NCBI RefSeq assembly: GCF_013149275.1
Contig: NZ_JABGNA010000008.1
Coordinates: 1-64,000, forward strand
DNA length: 64,000 nt
Source of the DNA: Mucilaginibacter sp. SG564
Lineage (GTDB): Bacteria; Bacteroidota; Bacteroidia; Sphingobacteriales; Sphingobacteriaceae
Direction: 5' to 3'
Shown here: positions 1 through 8,449 of the stretch, piece after piece
How the letters are laid out: every line of letters begins with the position of its first letter
Position numbering within the stretch: the stretch's first letter is position 1
Notes under the pieces: generated by a model
Seen by the model: only the letters and a program-made list of their open reading frames with translations
Told to the model about the DNA's origin: nothing
The model's database searches: none
Program-made: the position numbers and the translations under genes

Positions 1-149
1 AATGTGAGTCACTAACCCGGAGCGAAGCATAGTTTACCCTGCTTCTTTCTCAATCAAATAATTCAATATAATAATTATGCTAATCTAAAGGAGCGATAGC
101 GTGGCAATCCCCGATTTGCAGAGCTTAAGGACATGGCGTATACCTACTC

Positions 150-419
150 TTGGCTGCGGGAGAGCCAGTCACTTTTGTCGCGACAAAAGTAACCAAAAAC
201 GCTTCAGCAGAAATGCTTCTTTGCGCTCATAACCTTTGCCCCGCAAACCGGACAGAACCGCGGGCTGCTAAACCTTACCTCCACTACGTTCGCTCATTAT
301 CCCGCGCTTCAGGTAAGGTTCGCAATGCCCTTACAGCCGCATCACCCAGCATTGTTCTGCCCGCTTTCGCCCGAAGCTTATCTGCTGACTGGGAAGAAAA
401 AGGAGACTTGTTTAATTAA
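150..419 (+). other. Doubtful ORF in repeat-rich edge DNA
   Basis: An open frame of 89 codons with no domain that I recognise. Its composition (many Ala, Arg, Ser, Thr) and the surrounding hairpins and AT-rich filler look more like a dispersed non-coding repeat that happens to be open than like a protein gene. There is no convincing ribosome-binding site and no operon partner. I would not annotate a protein here without conservation evidence. Confidence 0.2.
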
Positions 420-469
420 AACCCAATTCAATAATTCACTAACTCACTAATTCAATAATTAAATCCGTC

Positions 470-527
470 ATCCTGAACTTGTTTCAGGATCCCTCAGGCT
501 TATGGGATGCCGAAATAAATTCGGCAT
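470..527. repeat. Paired intergenic palindromes
   Basis: Two hairpins lie side by side. The first has arms ATCCTGAA (470-477) and TTCAGGAT (483-490). The second has arms ATGCCGAA (507-514) and TTCGGCAT (520-527) around a 5-base loop. I recall CATCCTGAA...TTCAGGAT elements as common dispersed intergenic repeats in bacterial chromosomes. Copy number in this genome cannot be seen from one window. Confidence 0.6.
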
Positions 528-583
528 GACCTTAGAGTTGATTTTTTATTCTCCCCAATTTTCGGTATCTTTATACCTATACT

Positions 584-626
584 CAGCCCGGTTCTTTCTT
601 CCCAAAAAGAAGAGAAAACCGGGCTG
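584..626. repeat. Long stem-loop
   Basis: Arms CAGCCCGGTT (584-593) and AACCGGGCTG (617-626) are perfect complements, with further TTCTT/AAGAA pairing inside. There is no adjacent U-tract or gene end that would make it a clear terminator, so it may belong to the same repeat family as the neighbouring palindromes. Confidence 0.5.
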
Positions 627-849
627 CTTGATTAAGGGAAATTAGGCCCAAAAATCGATCTGTATGTGTTTATTTGAAAGCCAATAAATTAATACTTTTT
701 AAAGTTTTTAAAACAGCTCAAAATCGCGTTGAAATTTGTTAAAAAGTGTTAAAATCGATGTTTTTGAGTGAATTTTGACCCGTTTTTACCGCGTTTTTGG
801 CCAGAAAAGTGTTAAAATTTAAGGTTTAAAAAGTTTTTCAGCAACAAAA

Positions 850-871
850 ATGCCCGTGAAAAAACGGGCAT
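850..871 (-). terminator. Rho-independent terminator of the DUF4287 gene
   Basis: The stem TGCCCGT (851-857) / ACGGGCA (864-870) has a 6-base loop. Read on the minus strand it is followed by a run of T residues. It lies about 30 bases past the stop codon of the minus-strand DUF4287 gene. Confidence 0.8.
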
Positions 872-901
872 GGTGGCAGGATGTATATGTTGGTCGCCGT
901 T

Positions 902-1126
902 TTATTGGCTGCTCTCGTTCTTGATGCCTTTGAGCAATGCGTAGATGGCCATGGCATGACCGTGGCCCAGCTCAAAATCAGCTTTAAGCCAGTTGGTAAT
1001 ATCGCCGGCTTTGGCTTTGAGCTCGCCGTTTTTGGTAAAGCCTTTTTCTTCGGCCAGTTTTCTGAAATCCGCGGCATCTTTGCCGGTCTTGGCTTTGATG
1101 GTGGTCAGGTATCCTTGAAATGACAT
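902..1126 (-). CDS. DUF4287 domain small protein
   Basis: A 74-residue soluble protein starting MSFQGYLTTIKAKTGK, which I recognise as the DUF4287 family; the whole protein is the domain. The family has no established function. Small stand-alone copies are common in Bacteroidota, and longer homologues carry a second domain. It is monocistronic: a terminator hairpin lies just downstream and the upstream neighbour is over 100 bases away. A 79-codon frame and an 80-codon frame overlap it, but this frame has the family signature and a terminator in the right place. Confidence 0.8.
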   Translation of the reverse strand: MSFQGYLTTIKAKTGKDAADFRKLAEEKGFTKNGELKAKAGDITNWLKADFELGHGHAMAIYALLKGIKNESSQ

Positions 1127-1232
1127 GTTGTTATAGCTTTGATTTAGAGTGGTTTAATGTTGTATTTTAAATGCCCAACACCGATTTTTTACTTCATTAT
1201 TCAGTATTCCCTGTTTGGTGTTCAATATTTCC

Positions 1233-2096
1233 TTAATTAGATGTTGTAAGGAAATCCTCAACTATCATGCTAAAACTTTCGACCTTTTTGTTGCTGGCGT
1301 TCGGGAAAAAGGCTTCGCCAAAATACTCGCCATGGTGCCCCGGCAATATAGCCAGCTGACCGTGAGGTAAAAGGCGGGACATTTCGGCGGCGTGCTCAGG
1401 AGTGGCCAGATCATGATCGCCGATGACTACCAGGGTTGGTGCCTGGATAGATGCTATTTGTTCTTTGGTCCAGCCTTTAAAAACGCTCATACGCTGAACG
1501 TCTTTATTAAACATATTAGTGAGCCCAGCCTGGTTGCCTATTTTCAGGTACTCGTCCTTGTAAATCTGCGGCATATCGCTGTATTTTGGGTTTTTGAAAC
1601 CTTCCCAGAAAGCTGCCGGTACGGCATCGCGGCTATAAAACGCCGAAGCTATGATGAGTCTGTCGACCAGTTTGGGATGCCTCAAGGCTATTTCAAGCGT
1701 TGTTTGGCCGCCATTGCTGAAACCAAGTACATCGGTTTTGGTAATGTTAAGCTGGCGTAGCAGTTCGGCAACGTCATCGGCATCCTGGGTAAAAGTTTCA
1801 GGAGCGTCGCGATCGCTGGTATGACCGTGGGCCTGCATTTCGACAGCAATTACCTGGTGAGTTTTGGACAGTATAGGGATGATGCGGGCAAAAGATGTGC
1901 TCAGGGTTGAACCACCACCATGTATCAATACCAGAGGTTTCCCGGTCCCGTGTATCTCATAATACATTTTGATGCCGTTTACGTTGGCGTATTTACCTGG
2001 TGCTATTGTTTGGGCTTGTGTGGCGCTGCCGGCTGTCATCATGGCCATAATCATTAATGGGATGTGAGTGAGTTTATTACTGATTGCGTTCTTCAT
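1233..2096 (-). CDS. Exported alpha/beta hydrolase
   Basis: An alpha/beta-hydrolase-fold enzyme with an N-terminal signal peptide (hydrophobic stretch ending SATQAQ), so probably periplasmic. The nucleophile elbow is GFSNGG, the oxyanion-hole motif is HGGGS, the acid is probably the Asp in VIGDHD, and the catalytic His is in GHHGEY near the C-terminus. The frame is open to an upstream ATG at 2129. I place the start at 2096 (MKNAISNK) because that gives a standard signal peptide; the longer form adds 11 residues before it. The substrate cannot be told: such proteins include esterases, haloperoxidase-like enzymes and C-C hydrolases. It has no operon partner. Confidence 0.8.
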   Translation of the reverse strand: MKNAISNKLTHIPLMIMAMMTAGSATQAQTIAPGKYANVNGIKMYYEIHGTGKPLVLIHGGGSTLSTSFARIIPILSKTHQVIAVEMQAHGHTSDRDAPETFTQDADDVAELLRQLNITKTDVLGFSNGGQTTLEIALRHPKLVDRLIIASAFYSRDAVPAAFWEGFKNPKYSDMPQIYKDEYLKIGNQAGLTNMFNKDVQRMSVFKGWTKEQIASIQAPTLVVIGDHDLATPEHAAEMSRLLPHGQLAILPGHHGEYFGEAFFPNASNKKVESFSMIVEDFLTTSN

Positions 2097-2257
2097 CGTT
2101 GTAAATTTCATATCCAAATGTACAGCCACTAATCTGATTGCTAAATGGGCATATCCGACAATTAAAGGGCTCTTTGCGACAAATGAGAATACTAACCAGA
2201 ATACTACTGTAATAGATCAATAAAACTACGGAATTGCTACAATGAAAGCAAGATAGC

Positions 2258-3052
2258 TTACACGGCAGGGGCTGTTGTAACAGGGTTTACGGTTATTTTT
2301 TCTTTCTGATACTCATGCAGTTCTTTAATGATCTTTGCCGGATTTTTCCATTCAAAAACATGGATGAGCCAAAGGGTAATGCGCATAAGTCCGGTGGCAT
2401 GGGCAAGTCCAACGCCCAATTGGGTAATGGTTTTATCGCGGGCGTTGATGCAATCGGTATAAGCAGAGCCTGTTTTGCCGAGCAGGTCCTCGGCAAAGCA
2501 CCAGGCGCCATCGCGAGCATTACTAATACTAAACTGGATAATGATAGAATAATTGGAGGAGTGCAGGCCCAGTAAAGAAATAAGGGGCGATATGCGGTTG
2601 ATTTCGCTGATCACCTCGTAAGTTAACGCCGAAATAATGGTATTGATAGCGTCAAAATCCTTTTGTACACCATCCATATTGCCATTGGATACTTCAACCG
2701 CGGCAATACCCAGGTCGAGGTTGATATGGGCATTCATCCCTAGTAGTAATTGTTGTAATACAAGGGGTGATGATCTTTCGGCGGTTTCAAAAGCTACTCG
2801 CCAGGAATCGCTCAGGGGCTTCTTTTTTTTCCATGCGTCCAGCGCATTCAAATAACGGTTGGCAAAAATGACGTCGAATCTTTCCATGCGGGGGCCATTT
2901 TCAAACTGGCCTTTAGCAATACCATCGCGCACGGCGGCAGTAACTTTATAATACAACGCAGCGAAGTATCCTAAACGGTTGTTGGTGGCAATACTATCGG
3001 TAATAATGGTTTGCAGGGCGTTAATGACCTCATTAATGGTGTTGGCGGGCAT
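2258..3052 (-). CDS. DUF5995 family protein
   Basis: A 264-residue soluble, largely helical protein with the block LLGMNAHINLDLG, which I recognise from DUF5995. The family is widespread in Bacteroidota and Actinobacteria and its function is not established. The conserved His and Asp in NAHINLD suggest a metal or ligand site, but that is inference. It lies 65 bases downstream of the MarR-type gene on the same strand, so the two could be co-transcribed. Confidence 0.75.
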   Translation of the reverse strand: MPANTINEVINALQTIITDSIATNNRLGYFAALYYKVTAAVRDGIAKGQFENGPRMERFDVIFANRYLNALDAWKKKKPLSDSWRVAFETAERSSPLVLQQLLLGMNAHINLDLGIAAVEVSNGNMDGVQKDFDAINTIISALTYEVISEINRISPLISLLGLHSSNYSIIIQFSISNARDGAWCFAEDLLGKTGSAYTDCINARDKTITQLGVGLAHATGLMRITLWLIHVFEWKNPAKIIKELHEYQKEKITVNPVTTAPAV

Positions 3053-3117
3053 AGGTGTTCAGGTTTAAGTGGTACTGCCATAAAGTTAAACAATACCCGC
3101 TAAACTCCAATGCTATA

Positions 3118-3744
3118 TCAGGAGGTCATCTCCTTAAATATTTCGTCAAATGATTTGCTCTTTTGTTTCTGGAACATACCGTTGAAGCGATCATTGGCTG
3201 GGGTAAGCAGTTGGATGCACATTTGCTTGTCTTCGTCTGATAAACCGTGTGTCATCATCCTGGCTACCCGCTGTACTTTGTCCTTGGCTACCATTAAGGC
3301 TTGCTTGCCTTTTTCGGTTACCTGGAGCCTTTTTACACGTTTATCTTCGGTATCGGCGTACTCACTTACCAGCCCCCTTTTTTTGAGGCGGTTAAGCATA
3401 TTGGTACCGCTTGAAAGCTCAATGATGTTGTTATAAATAGCTTCGGATTTGATGGGGTTTACCTCGTTATAAATGGTCACCAGCAGGCCAAATTCTTCTA
3501 TCTGGTCAAAGCCGGTGCCTTCCAGCGCTTTGTTGGAGTAAGTGATGTGGTATTTCGCTATCCTCCGCAGCAGGATCATCAGGCGGCCATTGATGTCCGG
3601 TATTAGTTTTTCAGGCTGATCGGTTTTTTCGGGTGCATTTGCGATCAGCGATAGTTGATGTCTGAAAAAATTATCTAATGTAGCATTTGGGTTTTGCTCC
3701 TCATAGGCGCCCCATAGCTTAACCAATTCTACCGTCTTATTCAA
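3118..3744 (-). CDS. MarR-family transcriptional regulator
   Basis: A 208-residue winged-helix regulator. The DNA-binding part is in the middle: the recognition-helix region is SGTNMLNRLKKRGLV and the wing is DTEDKRVKRLQVTEKGKQAL, which is the MarR signature. The protein is longer than a usual MarR (about 140-150 aa) because of an N-terminal extension of about 60 residues before the dimerisation helices. It is divergent from the membrane protein/oxidoreductase pair across a gap of about 180 bases, the usual arrangement for a MarR repressor and its target. I see no unambiguous operator. Confidence 0.85.
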   Translation of the reverse strand: MNKTVELVKLWGAYEEQNPNATLDNFFRHQLSLIANAPEKTDQPEKLIPDINGRLMILLRRIAKYHITYSNKALEGTGFDQIEEFGLLVTIYNEVNPIKSEAIYNNIIELSSGTNMLNRLKKRGLVSEYADTEDKRVKRLQVTEKGKQALMVAKDKVQRVARMMTHGLSDEDKQMCIQLLTPANDRFNGMFQKQKSKSFDEIFKEMTS

Positions 3745-3926
3745 TGTAATTACTTCCTTTTGGTAGCAAATTTACATAAAAATGGCATAATATTTTATCT
3801 TTATTAGTGCTAAAAGGTATAAATTTGATTTCAAAATACAACCAAAAGAAAGTATTTTGAATTAAGCATCTATTCAACTGATCGTATTTGTTTTCTGGTT
3901 TTATCATTAAAACTTAACTCATTTTT

Positions 3927-4402
3927 ATGAACTTACAGATCCTTCTTCAAACTTGCTTGTGCTGCATCTTTCGGGCCTGGTTATGATGGCCGGTACCACC
4001 GTTGTTGATTACTCGGTATTTAAAACCTTTTGGAAACAGATTGACCAGGGCAATTCTAACCCTGCCGGATTGATGGAATCAACCTCCAATTCATCCAGGT
4101 TGATTGGTATTGGAGCGGCCCTGCTTGTACTAACGGGTATAGGCATGATGGCTATAACTCATGGTGTTTTTGGCGAACAGCTATGGTTCAGGATAAAATT
4201 TGGCCTGGTGATTATTCTGATACTTAACGGGATACTTACCGGCCGTCGACAAGGAACCAAACTCAGAAACGCAGTAGCCAATTCAGGAGCCATACTGATA
4301 GCGGAAGCATTTGTTTTGCGGGAGCGGTTAAACCGCTTTTTCCTGCTGCAATTATGTCTTTTTCTGCTCATCGTTTTTCTGAGCGTATTTAAATTCAACT
4401 GA
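3927..4402 (+). CDS. Integral membrane protein, probable N-terminal frameshift
   Basis: A small membrane protein of about 150-160 residues with four hydrophobic segments; I do not recognise its function. The main frame has no ATG: it first shows TTG at 3953 (LVLHLSGLVMMAG). An ATG at 3927 with good spacing reads MNLQILLQT in another frame. One extra T near 3952 would join them into MNLQILLQTLLVLHL, which looks like a natural first membrane helix. So either a single-base deletion or sequencing error sits at about 3951-3955, or translation starts at TTG. The oxidoreductase gene follows 26 bases downstream, and the MarR gene is divergent. Confidence 0.6.
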
Positions 4403-4428
4403 TCATCAAAACAACCACCCATATCTGA

Positions 4429-5088
4429 ATGGAAAATCAACCGTACAAATTATTGATTATAGGAGCTAATGGCGGCATTGGCAGGCAATGCGTTGAATTG
4501 GCCCTGGATGCGGGGCACCGCGTTACCGCCCTGGTTCGCAACCGGGCTAACCTGCCGCTCAAGCACCCGAACCTGGAGGTGGTTCAGGGCGATCTGCTGA
4601 AACCCGGCACATTTGAAAAATACCTGATAGACAAAGATGCTGTTGTATCGGCCATTGGTGTTAAGGGAGGAATGTTTGGTGATAAACCTACTACTTTGTA
4701 CTCTGAGGGAAACGCGAACCTTTTGCACGCGATGGAAAATGTGGGAGTTAAACGGGCTTTCTTTATATCGGCCTCGGCTATTGAAATAAGTCCGGTAATA
4801 CCGCGCTTTGTTCAATTTATAGCCAAATACATTATCCAGAAACTCTTAAAATATATGTATGCCGATCTGCACCGGATGGAGATCATTGTTAAAGCAAGCG
4901 AGGCAAAATGGACGATCATCAGGCCCCCTCAGCTCAGTGATCAACCGGCAACAGGGCATTACCGTACGGCTATTAATGACTGGCTAAAGAACTGCCTGAA
5001 AATATCGCGTGCAGATGTGGCACATTTTGTTGTTCACAACATCAATAACCCTGCAATTATCAGAACTACAGTTGAAATAGCTTATTGA
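4429..5088 (+). CDS. NAD(P)-binding oxidoreductase, NmrA/atypical SDR type
   Basis: A 219-residue Rossmann-fold protein. The dinucleotide-binding motif GANGGIGRQ is at residues 13-21, followed by a basic VRNR that suggests NADP(H). It belongs to the atypical short-chain dehydrogenase group (NAD(P)H-binding, NmrA- or BVR-B-like). The classical YxxxK pair is not evident. It is probably co-transcribed with the upstream membrane protein and possibly controlled by the divergent MarR regulator, which would fit an electrophile or redox stress role; that role is inference. A perfect bidirectional hairpin follows the stop codon. Confidence 0.75.
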   Translation: MENQPYKLLIIGANGGIGRQCVELALDAGHRVTALVRNRANLPLKHPNLEVVQGDLLKPGTFEKYLIDKDAVVSAIGVKGGMFGDKPTTLYSEGNANLLHAMENVGVKRAFFISASAIEISPVIPRFVQFIAKYIIQKLLKYMYADLHRMEIIVKASEAKWTIIRPPQLSDQPATGHYRTAINDWLKNCLKISRADVAHFVVHNINNPAIIRTTVEIAY

Positions 5089-5105
5089 TGTAATGGTCAT
5101 AGGTT

Positions 5106-5131
5106 GCAGAGACGCATATTCGCGTCTCTGC
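5106..5131. terminator. Bidirectional terminator hairpin
   Basis: A perfect 10-bp stem, GCAGAGACGC (5106-5115) and GCGTCTCTGC (5122-5131), with a 6-base loop. It lies between the convergent oxidoreductase gene and the PRPP-synthetase-like gene. Confidence 0.75.
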
Positions 5132-5137
5132 TAAGCT

Positions 5138-6043
5138 TTATAGATTGGAACTGATGAGTCCCGCTATACTTCGTATCTCGGTGAAATCATCAGCAATGTA
5201 TTGGGTATTGACGTGTGAGTCGGTACAGATCAATTTCTTAATCAGTCCGGAATTTTTGAGCTTGTTGATACCGTCGTTCACAAAAAGCCCGTGCGTGGTG
5301 ATCACGTAGATATCGCCTGCACCGGCATTTTTATAGGTTTGCGCGGCGTTGATGATACTGCCGCCAGAGCGGATCATATCGTCGTAAATGATCACGGTTT
5401 TGCCTGATACATCTGCGTTGATGGCGCTCACTTCGGTATGATCGCCCTTGAGTCTACGTTTGAGGATAAAGGCCGCGTTTACGCCCATATCGTTGGCCAG
5501 CGACTCCACCCATTTGGCGCGGCCTGCATCGGTGCTGGCCATTACAAAATTGTTGCCACCATATTCACGGGCTGCGGCTATTACGATATCTTTGCAGTAA
5601 ACGTGCACAGGATACAAGCCGTGTTCAAAATAGTATTGGATACCTTCGGAATGAAGATCGAACAATAAAACTTTATTACCCCGATTAGAGCGGGGGATGC
5701 ATGATAAAAGCCTTGCCCTGGTTTTGGCGGTTACAATTTCGCCGCTTAATACCGCGCGTTCCATGGTTGAGTAGCCAAAGTAGGGTATTACCAGGGTTAG
5801 TGAGTTAGCACCATAGCTTACCAATGATGATGCCAGGTCATACAGTTCAAGCGTAGCCTGGTCAGATACGGTACCACCAAGCAGTACCACATCGCGATTT
5901 TCTACATTGCAGATGATGCGCTGATAGCGTTCTCCATCGGTAAAATGGCTTACTTCCAGTTCGCCTTTTTCAAACAAGCCGGAAGTTAATACTCTTTCGG
6001 CCAGGTACTCGTAGTCGGTTATATTAAATAGTAACTTCTTCAT
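5138..6043 (-). CDS. Ribose-phosphate pyrophosphokinase-like protein
   Basis: A homologue of PRPP synthetase of about 301 residues from the MKKLLF start at 6043. That start directly follows the stop codon of the upstream gene (6051-6053), so I prefer it to the ATG at 6061. The PRPP-binding loop is VIIYDDMIRSGGS, the ATP-site region is YFGYSTMER, and the metal site is FDLHSEGIQ. These differ from the housekeeping enzyme (DLHAxQIQ; DDxxxTxGT), so this is a divergent paralogue. It is the last gene of an operon with nicotinamide phosphoribosyltransferase and NMN adenylyltransferase and probably supplies the PRPP (or a related pyrophosphate) used there. Confidence 0.85.
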   Translation of the reverse strand: MKKLLFNITDYEYLAERVLTSGLFEKGELEVSHFTDGERYQRIICNVENRDVVLLGGTVSDQATLELYDLASSLVSYGANSLTLVIPYFGYSTMERAVLSGEIVTAKTRARLLSCIPRSNRGNKVLLFDLHSEGIQYYFEHGLYPVHVYCKDIVIAAAREYGGNNFVMASTDAGRAKWVESLANDMGVNAAFILKRRLKGDHTEVSAINADVSGKTVIIYDDMIRSGGSIINAAQTYKNAGAGDIYVITTHGLFVNDGINKLKNSGLIKKLICTDSHVNTQYIADDFTEIRSIAGLISSNL

Positions 6044-6050
6044 GGATATA

Positions 6051-7463
6051 TCAATTGGCATTTGCTCTTACCTGCTCAAAAGTAATAGTATTTATTAGTT
6101 TGCCATTCTCAAAAACAGTTTGCAGATGATCGTTGAGGTCGGTATGTTCTTGTTCTTTAACGGTTTTAAATGTGCCGTTTATTTTTACCAGTTTTAAACG
6201 GCCGCCCTTGCTTTTTTTGTAGCTTTCGGTAATGTTGCCCTGGGCATCCATTTCAGTCGGACTTTTTTCTACAGCCACTTCTTTACCATTGATTACGGCG
6301 CTGCTGCATTTGAGGGCGAATTTTTGGGTGTCGCGGTCAACTTTTTGCAATAAGGCTCCACCCATGCCCAATACAAGATTTTCGGCGCTGATGCCGTTTT
6401 CTTTTAGTGTTTTGTAAATGTTTTTGATCTCGGCGTAATTAACACCATCACCCTGGATTACCCGCAATTGTGGGGGTAAAACTTTGTAACCTTTGGCATT
6501 AACGGTGTATCCGAATTTGCGGAAAAGTATTTCAAATATCTCCTGCAAGGTCCTAATTGGATCGCCGCTATCAGGACGGATAACCAGCGTGCCCTCACGG
6601 TTCAGGATCTCGTCACGCAGTTCTGTACCCCAGTATTCCTCGCAAGCCCTGAAAATGTTGTAGCTGTCAGACACGCAGGCAATAGTACCCGTAGGGAAGC
6701 TTTTCAATACATGCCTGAAAACCTCCAGCTCACCCTCTTTACCCAGCAGGGTACAAATGCTGTGTTCAGTTGCTGGGATACTCAATCCATAAACTTTTTG
6801 GGCATCATAATAACTGATGGCCATACTGCTGCCGGCCAGGTTATCGCTTCCGCTGAAGTTGATGAGATGTGCGGCTCCACCTAGTTTGGCGCTCTCTACG
6901 CTGCTCACACCCCGGAAACCGAAATCGTTCAGTACAAAATCAATACCTGCTTCCGTGCCGTCGGTAGCGGTTTCCTGGAAGTATTGAGTGATCACTTTCC
7001 TGATTTGGTTGCTTAGCGTGGCTACAGTGCATGGATACCATACCTGCATGAGCAAGGTTTCTAAAAAGTTGGTGAGCCAGTAACATTCCGGGTCGGTGTT
7101 TTCGATAGTCATCAATACATTGCCGGTGGGTACGGCTGTACCCTCTGCTACTGCCTTTATTTTGATGGGCAGATGGCCGTTATATTTATCCAGGATGTAT
7201 TGAAATTTGGCACGGTTAAATACATCACCCCGGCTAAACACCTGTTGTAGAAAGCCATCGGCTTCATCAATATCCTGTTGTGTAAATGCTTGTCCTTGAA
7301 TATATTCTTTTAGAAAATATTGTAAACCAAAAAATAGGGTTTCGTCAAAAAGTCCGCCGCGGCTTTCCAGGTAACTGTATATTTGAGTGGTGCCGGGGTA
7401 GTAAAATTTATGGTGGGCGTATTTATATGCGTCGGCCAGAAGAATCAGATTTTCACGTTTCAT
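6051..7463 (-). CDS. nadV: Nicotinamide phosphoribosyltransferase (NAMPT)
   Basis: A 470-residue enzyme that joins nicotinamide and PRPP to give NMN in NAD salvage. It matches the NAMPT/NadV family over its full length: an N-terminal YKYAHHKFYYPGTT block, the central NDFGFRGVSS and GGAAHLINFSGSD motifs, and the phosphate-binding region VIRPDSGDP. The GDGVNY and LGMGGALLQKVDRDT segments are also typical. Length is normal. It lies 4 bases after the NadM/Nudix gene and just before the PRPP-synthetase-like gene, forming a compact NAD salvage operon, probably controlled by the NrtR-type regulator upstream. Confidence 0.92.
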   Translation of the reverse strand: MKRENLILLADAYKYAHHKFYYPGTTQIYSYLESRGGLFDETLFFGLQYFLKEYIQGQAFTQQDIDEADGFLQQVFSRGDVFNRAKFQYILDKYNGHLPIKIKAVAEGTAVPTGNVLMTIENTDPECYWLTNFLETLLMQVWYPCTVATLSNQIRKVITQYFQETATDGTEAGIDFVLNDFGFRGVSSVESAKLGGAAHLINFSGSDNLAGSSMAISYYDAQKVYGLSIPATEHSICTLLGKEGELEVFRHVLKSFPTGTIACVSDSYNIFRACEEYWGTELRDEILNREGTLVIRPDSGDPIRTLQEIFEILFRKFGYTVNAKGYKVLPPQLRVIQGDGVNYAEIKNIYKTLKENGISAENLVLGMGGALLQKVDRDTQKFALKCSSAVINGKEVAVEKSPTEMDAQGNITESYKKSKGGRLKLVKINGTFKTVKEQEHTDLNDHLQTVFENGKLINTITFEQVRANAN

Positions 7464-7467
7464 GGCT

Positions 7468-8364
7468 TTAGTGTTTTAGGTATTTGTTGATGATGAAGGT
7501 AAATAACTCATGGTGCTCATCGCTGATAAATCCATCGGTAAGCATCTGCGGCAGATCGGATATATTAAACCAGTTAAGGTCGATAATATCATCCTGTGCT
7601 GCTGGCGAGCCAGCTATGTAATCGCAGCTGAATAATAGGGTTATGATCTTGTCGGCTTCGTTTCGGTAGCGCCAATCGTTTATTTTGCGGGAAGTTTCGT
7701 AGGTCATTTCAGTGATCTCCATTTTGCCGCATTCCTCCATTAGCTCGCGTTTGGCCGCGCTTTCATAGTCGGCATCTTCCGGGTCTGAGAAACCGCCGAT
7801 AAAGCGCCATTTGTTGTTAACCGCTTTTTTGCCAAGCAGTATTTCGGTTTTGTCATTGCGAAACATGGCTATATCAACCGTAGGGTAAACCTTAGTATAT
7901 TGATTATAGTAGGCGTATAATATACCTGCCCGAAAGTCATTGGAATCAAATACTTTATCGGCGTATTGTTTACGAAGTTCGGTGGCATTATAATCGCCAT
8001 GTTCAGGTAACTCTACGGTTTCAAACCTGCCTGAGTAATAGGGAATAAAGCTGTCTCTGCTGCCATACAAGCAAAAATGCTCTGATGGGAAAACACTTTT
8101 TAATAGATTATCCAATGTCTCGGACCAAACCCTGTCGCTCGGATGATCGCTTACCGGTAATACAATGATCTCGGGATAATCCTTTTTGATCATTTTTTCT
8201 CGGGTATGATAATCATAAGGGTTTTTGCGACTACCAGCTACCGGACTAACACCCAGCAGGATGATCAATTTGTTATGGTTATCACTTACCTGTTTTATTA
8301 ACTGGCGATGCCCCTCATGTAAATATGGGGTTTGGAAACGTGCTATTATTACTCCTGTTTTCAT
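7468..8364 (-). CDS. nadM: Bifunctional NMN adenylyltransferase/Nudix hydrolase
   Basis: A 298-residue two-domain protein. The N-terminal half is a nucleotidyltransferase: GVIIARFQTPYLHEGH carries the HxGH-type motif (here HEGH), and the ISxTxxR-like region is altered. The C-terminal half (from about residue 175) is a Nudix domain ending in RELMEECG, with spacing before that block slightly longer than the consensus. Known bacterial NadM-Nudix proteins make NAD from NMN and ATP and may hydrolyse ADP-ribose. It is the first enzyme gene of the NAD salvage operon. Two identical-type palindromes lie 9-50 bases upstream of its start. Confidence 0.88.
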   Translation of the reverse strand: MKTGVIIARFQTPYLHEGHRQLIKQVSDNHNKLIILLGVSPVAGSRKNPYDYHTREKMIKKDYPEIIVLPVSDHPSDRVWSETLDNLLKSVFPSEHFCLYGSRDSFIPYYSGRFETVELPEHGDYNATELRKQYADKVFDSNDFRAGILYAYYNQYTKVYPTVDIAMFRNDKTEILLGKKAVNNKWRFIGGFSDPEDADYESAAKRELMEECGKMEITEMTYETSRKINDWRYRNEADKIITLLFSCDYIAGSPAAQDDIIDLNWFNISDLPQMLTDGFISDEHHELFTFIINKYLKH

Positions 8365-8370
8365 AACTAA

Positions 8371-8416
8371 TTGCGTTAATTATACGCAAATATAAATATG
8401 CGTTTTTAATACGCAA
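8371..8416 (-). promoter_or_regulatory. Two tandem palindromic operators, probable NrtR sites
   Basis: Two copies of GCGT-N7-ACGC lie at 8373-8387 and 8400-8414, 27 bases apart, each flanked by AAT/TTG-rich sequence. The first extends to TTGCGTTAATTATACGCAA. They sit directly upstream of the nadM-type start codon and downstream of the NrtR-type gene, which is where a local NAD-salvage repressor would bind. Assignment to that regulator is inference from position. Confidence 0.65.
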
Positions 8417-8449
8417 ATTATTTTTTACTTTTTATTTAATCCTGAGTGT

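Larger units (their letters stand above)
420..837. other. Non-coding stretch with hairpin repeats
   Basis: No coding frame is supported here. It contains short direct repeats of the type ATTCAATAATT and ACTCACTAATTC (421-460), two short palindromes (470-527), a long stem-loop (584-626), and then AT-rich filler up to the terminator of the DUF4287 gene. Confidence 0.6.

Noticed and set aside
881..1123. 80-codon plus-strand frame opposite the DUF4287 gene
   Set aside because: The minus-strand frame has the DUF4287 signature and a terminator in the right place.
4450..4815. 121-codon minus-strand frame opposite the oxidoreductase gene
   Set aside because: It has no recognisable features and lies fully inside a well-supported plus-strand Rossmann-fold gene.
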